In this document: piece by piece, positions 58,804-64,000 of the stretch
Numbering within the stretch: position 1 is the first letter of the stretch
Layout of the letters: each line of letters begins with the position of its first letter
Source: Roseiarcus sp963836695
GTDB taxonomy: Bacteria; Pseudomonadota; Alphaproteobacteria; Rhizobiales; Beijerinckiaceae
Direction: 5' to 3'
Assembly: GCA_963836695.1 (NCBI GenBank)
Contig: CAWIKX010000002.1
Location: 248,001 to 312,000 of the forward strand
DNA: 64,000 bases
The notes under the pieces: generated by a model
Told to the model about the DNA's origin: nothing
The model's input: the letters and a program-made list of their open reading frames with translations, nothing else
Databases searched by the model: none
Position numbers and translations under genes: made by a program

Positions 58804-59449
58804 AGGTCGGTGGATCAACCCGGCAATCGCCCTTCGCGCCCAGCTTGCCGCGCAACACCTGATTTTCGGCTTCGAGCGCCTCAAGCCGCGCCCGGATAGG
58901 CGCGAGCGCAGGGGCAAGCTCGGCCTGGCTAAATCGCGGCGTGATATGTTGCGGACAGTTCCAGTCGAACGCCACGAGATGGATGACGAGCCCGCGCTCG
59001 ACCCTCGCCCGGTAGCCGGGCAGCGCAAGCTTTGCCGCCAGCTCCGCATCGGCGCAGAGGTCCTTCGCCTCGACATGCGCGTAGACCTTGAGGCGGCGTC
59101 GGTTGGGATAGTCCATCAGGAAAAGCGCCGCACGGTCATCGGCGGCAAGATTGCCGGTGCTGATGTATTGCCGGTTGCCCCGGAAGTCTGGGATCGCGAG
59201 TGTCTTCTCGTCGAGCACGCGGATGAAGCCGGGCGGCCCTCCCCGGTGCTGCATATAGGGCCAGCCGCTCTCCGATACGGTCGCCACATAGACGCTGTCG
59301 CGCTCGGCGATGAACGCCGCTTCTCCTCCGGTAAAGCGGTCGGACGAACGGTCGCCCTCGAAGTGCGCCCAGAAGTCGCCGCTGCCATTGGCCTCTTGGG
59401 CAGCCCGAACGCTCGGGGTCGAGGCGAGGTCCAGATAATCGTAAGCCAT
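58796..59449 (-). CDS. Pyridoxamine 5'-phosphate oxidase-related flavoprotein
   Basis: A 217-residue split-barrel protein. The core YVATVSESGWPYMQHRGGPPGF, LAIPDFRGNRQYISTGNLAAD and ALFLMDYPNRRRLKVYAHV is the family signature with FMN contacts. The C-terminus has a heptad-like helix (LAPIRARLEALEAENQVLRGKL). Substrates of this group are unknown. Its last few residues (DPPTSS) are encoded by an intergenic repeat that supplies the stop. A LysR regulator is divergent and shares the promoter region, so it may control this gene. Confidence 0.88.
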   Translation of the reverse strand: MAYDYLDLASTPSVRAAQEANGSGDFWAHFEGDRSSDRFTGGEAAFIAERDSVYVATVSESGWPYMQHRGGPPGFIRVLDEKTLAIPDFRGNRQYISTGNLAADDRAALFLMDYPNRRRLKVYAHVEAKDLCADAELAAKLALPGYRARVERGLVIHLVAFDWNCPQHITPRFSQAELAPALAPIRARLEALEAENQVLRGKLGAKGDCRVDPPTSS

Positions 59450-59582
59450 TCCGGCGCTCCAACAGGAGAAAACAGGCCGACGACATTCAGGTTGTCAGCC
59501 TAAGCGTCGGACATATAGGCATTCCACACACAGCAATAATATTGTATATCTGAGATAATTTCTTTCAGATTGTGGAAGCGAA

Positions 59583-60494
59583 ATGGATCGGCTCGCAGCC
59601 ATGTCGCTGTTGGTCACGGTTGCGGAGGCCGGCAGTCTCTCAGCCGCGAGCCGCAAGCTCGGCGTGCCGCTGCCGACGGTCAGCCGCAAGATTTCCGATC
59701 TTGAAGCGCATCTGAACACGCGCCTTTTGACCCGCTCGACCCGGAAGCTTGCTCTTACGGATTCAGGCGCGGCCTATGTCGCCGCAGCCAAACGCATCCT
59801 CGACGAGGTGAGCGAGGCCGAGCGGGTGGCGTCCGGGGAACAAGCCGCGCCGCGAGGCGAACTCGTGATCACTGCGCCTTTGGCTTTCGGCCGGCTGCAT
59901 CTCCTGCCGGTCATCACCGAATTTCTGACCCAATGGCCCGAGATCGACGTCCGGCTGGTCCTCGCCGACCGCAACCTCCACCTGATCGACGATCATGTGG
60001 ACATCGCAGTGCGCATCGGCGCGCTGGCGGACAGCGCATTGGTTTCAACCCGGGTTGGCGCGGTGCGTCGTGTTGTTTGCGGCAGTCCGGCCTATTTTGC
60101 CGCCCATGGCGCGCCGCAGAGGCCGGAGGATCTCGCCGCGCTGAGCGCCGTGACGTTTGGCCAGGTTGCGGCTTCGGAGCATTGGAGCTTCCGCGATCCC
60201 AAGTCGAAGCGCGAAAAGCGCATCGTCATGCACTCTCGTCTCTCCGTCAACACAGCCGAAGCGGCGATCGACGGGGCGGCCGGCGGCCTCGGCGTCACAC
60301 GCGTTTTGTCCTATCAGGTGGCGCAAGCGGTCTTGGACGGCCGAATTCAGATTGTCCTTAGCCAGTACGAACCAGCGCCCTCGCCGGTCAGCCTCGTCCA
60401 CGCTGGTCAGGGATTGATGCCGCTCAAGGTGCGCATGCTCTTGGATTTTACCGCGCCTCGGCTGCGGGCGCGGCTTGCGACTGCCTCCGACTGA
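59583..60494 (+). CDS. LysR-family transcriptional regulator
   Basis: A 303-residue LTTR. The N-terminal HTH is RLAAMSLLVTVAEAGSLSAASRKLGVPLPTVSRKISDLE, written here in parts: MSLLVTVAEAGSLSAASRKL and PTVSRKISDLEAHLNTRLL. The effector domain begins after residue 90 (GELVITAPLAFGRLHLLPVI). LTTRs usually regulate the divergent neighbour, here the PNPOx-like gene, via a T-N11-A site in the 133-bp interval. The co-inducer is unknown. Confidence 0.92.
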   Translation: MDRLAAMSLLVTVAEAGSLSAASRKLGVPLPTVSRKISDLEAHLNTRLLTRSTRKLALTDSGAAYVAAAKRILDEVSEAERVASGEQAAPRGELVITAPLAFGRLHLLPVITEFLTQWPEIDVRLVLADRNLHLIDDHVDIAVRIGALADSALVSTRVGAVRRVVCGSPAYFAAHGAPQRPEDLAALSAVTFGQVAASEHWSFRDPKSKREKRIVMHSRLSVNTAEAAIDGAAGGLGVTRVLSYQVAQAVLDGRIQIVLSQYEPAPSPVSLVHAGQGLMPLKVRMLLDFTAPRLRARLATASD

Positions 60495-60501
60495 AGTCGT
60501 C

Positions 60502-63500
60502 CTACTGCGCCGCCTGGATGTTGGGGAAGGCGATCTCGATCAGCGTGCCTTGCTCGCGCCGGCTCTTGATCGAAAACTCGGCCTTGTTGGCTTCGACCAG
60601 CGCCTTGGTCAGCGGCAGGCCCAGACCCGCCCCGCCCTTGGCTCCGGTCTTGCCAACCTGGCTGAAGGGGGTGAGGGCAAGCCCGACCTCGTTCTCATTC
60701 ATGCCGACGCCAGTGTCGCGTACGCGAATCACCGCCTGCCCCGCAGCGTCGACCGCCGTCGAGACGATCACCTGTCCGCCCGGCTCGTTGAACTTCACCG
60801 CGTTCGACATCAGGTTCAGCATGATCTGCTTGAGCGAGCGCTCGTCGACCATCACGCGGGGCAGGCGATCGTGGAGCGAGACTCGCATGATGACGCGCTC
60901 GCGCGCGGCTTGCGGCTGCATCAGCGACACGCACTCGCGAATGACGCTATTGGCGTCGACGGAGGCGAAAGCGAGTTCGAGCTTGCCCGCCTCGATCTTG
61001 CTCAAATCGAGCAGGTCGTCGGCAAGGCTCATCACGTGGAGGCCGGACGCGTGGATGTCCTTGAGATAGTCCTTGTAACGCTCGTTGCCGACCGGACCGA
61101 AACGCTCTTCCATCATCACTTCGGCAAAGCCAAGGATGGCGTGCAAGGGCGTCCGGATCTCGTGACTGACCTGGGCGAGAAAATCCGTCTTGGCGGCGCT
61201 GGCGGCTTCGGCGGCCTCGCGAGCCGCAATGAGGCGGCGTTCTGTGTCGCGCTCGCGGCTGAGGTCGCGCAAGAGGGCGCAAAACTGCGGCGCCTCGCTC
61301 GGGCCGATGCGCGCCAGTGTCAGCGCCAAGGGGATCGAGGCGCCGTCGCGATCGCGTCCGACGACCTGGAGCGGCCGAAACGCTTCGGCTTCGCCGCCGC
61401 CCTGGCTCAAGCTTTCGAGCCTTGCAGTCGCCTCTGGATGGCTTTGCGGCGCGAGCAGCATCAAGAGACTTTCGCCCGCGATCTCATTTTGATGGTAGCC
61501 GAACAGGCGTTCAGCGGGTGCGTTCAGCGACAGGATGCGGCCCGCCAAATCGAGGGTGACGGCGCCGTCGCTCGCCCGATCGAGCATCGCCTGAAGGTCG
61601 CCATTCGCCAAACCGCCGTGGCTCGCCGCCTCGCCCCCGGCTGCGCGCATTCTCGCCCTAAGTTCCGCCTCCAGCGAGCGGCGGAGCGCGATCAGCGTCG
61701 CCGGCGCACCGTCCCAGCCGATCACTTGCGCGTGGCCGTCTACAGACAAGACTTGGCCGTCCGCCCTGACGATCGCGACCGCGTCGACGTCTTCGGCCGC
61801 AATGGATCGCGGATCGCGATCGCGGAACATCCTCGAGAGCGCATTCGCCGCCTGGAACTCTGCGAAATCGCGATAGCCAGCAAGCTCGAGCAATGTCCGA
61901 TTGGCGTAGAGAGCCCGGCCGTCGCGGGCGACCAGGGCGCCGACCGGAAGACGGTCCAGAACCGCGCTCGCGTTGCGCCGAACCCCGTCATCGTCGGCGC
62001 CGCGCGTCGCCGCCCCATCGCCTTGCCGATCCGCCGGCTGCTCGGCGCGGCTGTCAGCGCTAGGTTCGCAGCGGGTGTCCGCCGCCGCCCATTCGTCCGA
62101 GAGGTCGTCGCGCGAAGCCGGCGTGCGGCCGACCAGAGCGCGGGCAATCTCCCGGAATGCGTCGCGCTCGCTCCGACTCAGCTCCACGCTCTCGGTGGAA
62201 AAGTTTTGCGCTGATTCGCGAGCCAGCGCGTCAAGCGCGCCCGGGCGGATCGGAACGATGTTGGATGAGACGGCCGGCGTCGGGTGGCGAAGGACGTAGA
62301 TCGCCGCGGTCCGCTCGGGCAGTGGTGGCGAAGGCTCGGTCGCCGTGGAACTCTCCGTAGGATCGGCTTCCTCGCTTTGCTCTACGTGCGCGACGGAATC
62401 GCTCGCCTCGGCGAGGCTGGGAGCGGACTCGGCTCCATCCGCTTTGAGCGAAGCGTCGAAGGGCTGCACATCATGAGCGTCGAGTGTCGCAGGCTCGAGC
62501 TCAAGTTCGACCCGCGCCCCCGCGCTTTCAGCCGCCTGAACCTCGAATTGAAGCTCGGCCGCGCGCCGCGACGACTCGGATTCGACCGCTTCGGGACGCG
62601 TCGGTTGATCGTTATCGGCAACCTCTGCCGATACTTCGCTCAAGGACACAGCGACGGCCTCGATCTCCTCGCCCAAGACGCCGAAACCGCGGTAGCCCAG
62701 AAACTCGCGATGGCGGCCGAACACCGGCGCGGCGGACAATGCGATCCGCCGGCGTCGATCAAGCCCAGGGAGGGGCCATTCTAGAACGATGTGGGCGAAG
62801 GTTTGGCGCTCGCCGAGCACGCGGGTCAGTTCGTCGCCGCGATCCAACCCGACGCGGTGGATTAGAGCCTCAATGGGTTCGCCCCGATCGGGCGCGTGGG
62901 CGCCGACCGCTGCGACAAGCACGGGATGCGACTCGCCAAAGCGGCCTTCCTCGTCAAGGGTCCATAGAAAGCGCGAATTCGGAGGCGCCGCGCTTTCCGG
63001 ATGCGGCGACAACTTATCGTCTAAACCCGACGCCGGCATCTCTTCCGACCGCAAAGCTTCGCGATCTGGACCAGGCGCGGACGGCTCGTCGGACGCGATG
63101 CCCAGAGCCGGAATCGACGCCAGAACCCAAGTCGCGTCTCCCGGCCCGGCGATGCGGATGCAGTGCAAGTTGAGGCTAACCGGGCGCTTGTCGAGAACAA
63201 CACGCATCGGCTCGAGACGCGGCGGTCCGCCAACGGGAAGCGTCGCAGCCAGGCGCCGCAGGCGCCGCGCCAACGGCCCCTCGCCCCCCATCAGCCGCGC
63301 TTCGAGCGCCTCGCAGTCCTTGGCGCCAAACAGAGCGAGCATCGCCGGGCTCGCGTTCACGAGGAAGCCCGCCGGAAAGAGGAGCGCAAGCCGCGCGTTG
63401 CCTTTGAGCCATTCTTGCGGCGCGTCATGTCCGAGCGCCGCAGCGGCTCGCTCACGCGAAAGCGGCGGGGAGTCGGCGGCGGACGATGGCGGCGAGTGGG

Positions 63501-63543
63501 TCAAGTCGGCGCTCGTGAGTGGACATCGGATCGGCGCAGTCAC
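60502..63543 (-). CDS. PdhS-like multi-PAS sensor histidine kinase
   Basis: A cytoplasmic kinase of 1013 residues with no clear transmembrane segment. PAS-like domains lie at about 40-110, 190-290, 525-640 and 655-760 (for example SAVLDRLPVGALVARDGRAL and DRASDGAVTLDLAGRILSL), with a long acidic, Ala/Glu/Ser-rich linker at about 300-520. His794 is in FLAQVSHEIRTPLHAILGF. The ATPase domain has LKQIMLNLMSNAVKFNE and GGAGLGLPLTKALVEAN. This C-terminal type (ALTPFSQV, LPLTKALVEANKA) is that of PdhS/PleC kinases acting on DivK. It is divergent from the phasin gene. Confidence 0.83.
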   Translation of the reverse strand: MTAPIRCPLTSADLTHSPPSSAADSPPLSRERAAAALGHDAPQEWLKGNARLALLFPAGFLVNASPAMLALFGAKDCEALEARLMGGEGPLARRLRRLAATLPVGGPPRLEPMRVVLDKRPVSLNLHCIRIAGPGDATWVLASIPALGIASDEPSAPGPDREALRSEEMPASGLDDKLSPHPESAAPPNSRFLWTLDEEGRFGESHPVLVAAVGAHAPDRGEPIEALIHRVGLDRGDELTRVLGERQTFAHIVLEWPLPGLDRRRRIALSAAPVFGRHREFLGYRGFGVLGEEIEAVAVSLSEVSAEVADNDQPTRPEAVESESSRRAAELQFEVQAAESAGARVELELEPATLDAHDVQPFDASLKADGAESAPSLAEASDSVAHVEQSEEADPTESSTATEPSPPLPERTAAIYVLRHPTPAVSSNIVPIRPGALDALARESAQNFSTESVELSRSERDAFREIARALVGRTPASRDDLSDEWAAADTRCEPSADSRAEQPADRQGDGAATRGADDDGVRRNASAVLDRLPVGALVARDGRALYANRTLLELAGYRDFAEFQAANALSRMFRDRDPRSIAAEDVDAVAIVRADGQVLSVDGHAQVIGWDGAPATLIALRRSLEAELRARMRAAGGEAASHGGLANGDLQAMLDRASDGAVTLDLAGRILSLNAPAERLFGYHQNEIAGESLLMLLAPQSHPEATARLESLSQGGGEAEAFRPLQVVGRDRDGASIPLALTLARIGPSEAPQFCALLRDLSRERDTERRLIAAREAAEAASAAKTDFLAQVSHEIRTPLHAILGFAEVMMEERFGPVGNERYKDYLKDIHASGLHVMSLADDLLDLSKIEAGKLELAFASVDANSVIRECVSLMQPQAARERVIMRVSLHDRLPRVMVDERSLKQIMLNLMSNAVKFNEPGGQVIVSTAVDAAGQAVIRVRDTGVGMNENEVGLALTPFSQVGKTGAKGGAGLGLPLTKALVEANKAEFSIKSRREQGTLIEIAFPNIQAAQ

Positions 63544-63661
63544 ACGGCCGACAATTCGGGCTTTATCGTTAGCGAAAGCTTAACGCGGCCGTAGAATTTG
63601 CGCCACGGGGGCGACGACTCTCATTGTTTTCAGGGTTAAAATTCTCGCGGCGGCAAAAATG

Positions 63662-63675
63662 TTGCACTGCAGCAA
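63662..63675. promoter_or_regulatory. PhaR-type palindrome upstream of phasin gene
   Basis: TTGCACTGCAGCAA, 65 bp before the phasin start. The core CTGCAG with flanking TTGC/GCAA resembles PhaR operators that control phasin genes in Alphaproteobacteria. The same sequence with one change is at 23660-23673. Confidence 0.5.
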
Positions 63676-63739
63676 AAAATCGGCTATGTTAGGTCAAAGA
63701 GCGGATGCCAACTCCTGGCGGACGCCGAAAGGGAAGAGC

Positions 63740-64000
63740 ATGGCCAATTCGCCGTTCGAGGTTCCAAACGAGATGCGTGACTTCGCCGAGCGCAGCGTCG
63801 AGCAGGCGCGCAAGGCCTTCGAGGGCTTTCTCACCGTCGCGCAGCGCGCAACCGGCGCCGCGGGCGAATTGTCCAAAGCGCCCGAGGGCGGCGCAAAGTC
63901 GGTCAGCGCGCACGTGCTGTCCTATACCGAACGCAACGTCAACGCGGCATTCGATCTGGCTCAAAAGCTGGTTAAGGCTAAAGACCCGCAGGAGGCTCTG
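63740..64000 (+). CDS. Phasin-family protein (truncated by window end)
   Basis: The first 87 codons of a phasin, the coat protein of polyhydroxyalkanoate granules. It begins MANSPFEVPNEMRDFAERSV, then EQARKAFEGFLTVAQRATG and VSAHVLSYTERNVNAAFDLA. ATG 63740 follows GGGAAGAG. The rest lies beyond the window. It implies storage-polymer metabolism in this organism. Several Hyphomicrobiales have a PdhS-type kinase beside a phasin as here. Confidence 0.9.
   Translation, partial: MANSPFEVPNEMRDFAERSVEQARKAFEGFLTVAQRATGAAGELSKAPEGGAKSVSAHVLSYTERNVNAAFDLAQKLVKAKDPQEAL

Overview
The window is about 64 kb of high-GC chromosome from an alphaproteobacterium, most likely a member of the Hyphomicrobiales (Rhizobiales; a Beijerinckiaceae/Methylocystaceae-type organism is a guess). 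The evidence is a DivL-type pseudo-kinase with Tyr at the phosphorylation site next to a TsaE-AmgK fusion, a PdhS-like kinase beside a phasin, a GTTC-N7-GTTC LexA box upstream of recA, HisZ-dependent HisG, an MntR/MntH pair and a PEP-CTERM-type secreted protein. I see no rRNA, tRNA, CRISPR array or complete insertion sequence.

Layout. 1-5 kb: PHP phosphoesterase, HslVU protease, an ACT-domain (GcvR-like) protein and TrpS. 5.4-12.7 kb: divL, tsaE-amgK, murU, murC and murB, which join cell-cycle control, tRNA t6A modification, and peptidoglycan recycling and precursor synthesis. 12.8-15.8 kb (minus strand): a tight operon of type III polyketide synthase, ICMT-family methyltransferase and DHA2 exporter. 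16.4-18.4 kb: a small membrane protein, a lysine-2,3-aminomutase-like radical SAM enzyme and a Gly/Phe-rich secreted protein. 18.7-23.6 kb: an amidinotransferase/dimethylargininase-like enzyme plus two FAD amine oxidoreductases. 23.8-28.3 kb: RND efflux pump and adaptor. 28.3-32 kb: a small secreted protein, hemC, class I aldolase and a HAD hydrolase. 32-33.4 kb: recA with SOS box and terminator. 33.9-36.9 kb is an accessory patch: a small multi-TM protein abutting a 3' remnant of an AcuI/YhdH gene, an array of 10-bp repeats, NUDIX, ParB-like and P-loop proteins. 36.9-43.3 kb: FAD monooxygenase, hisZG and a large MscS channel. 43.5-47.8 kb (minus strand): Ada-like MGMT, PNPOx-like protein, GH108-like lysozyme, DUF2461 and pncB. 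47.9-50.8 kb: lutABC. 50.9-55 kb: envelope and secreted proteins (L,D-transpeptidase, DUF1272, DUF2147, PEP-CTERM). 55.1-58.7 kb: mntR/mntH, then an ECF41 sigma factor with its carboxymuconolactone-decarboxylase partner behind an exact ECF41-type promoter. 58.8-64 kb: PNPOx-like protein, LysR regulator, PdhS-like kinase and a truncated phasin gene.

At least eight genes are broken by one-base indels (PHP, hslU, ACT protein, divL/tsaE junction, amgK 3' end, amidinotransferase, mscS, L,D-transpeptidase). Correcting a single base in each restores a full-length protein, so I read these as probable sequence errors rather than decay. One of them creates a spurious 1332-residue kinase/TsaE/AmgK fusion frame. 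The acuI remnant at 34.5 kb is different: it is a real truncation.
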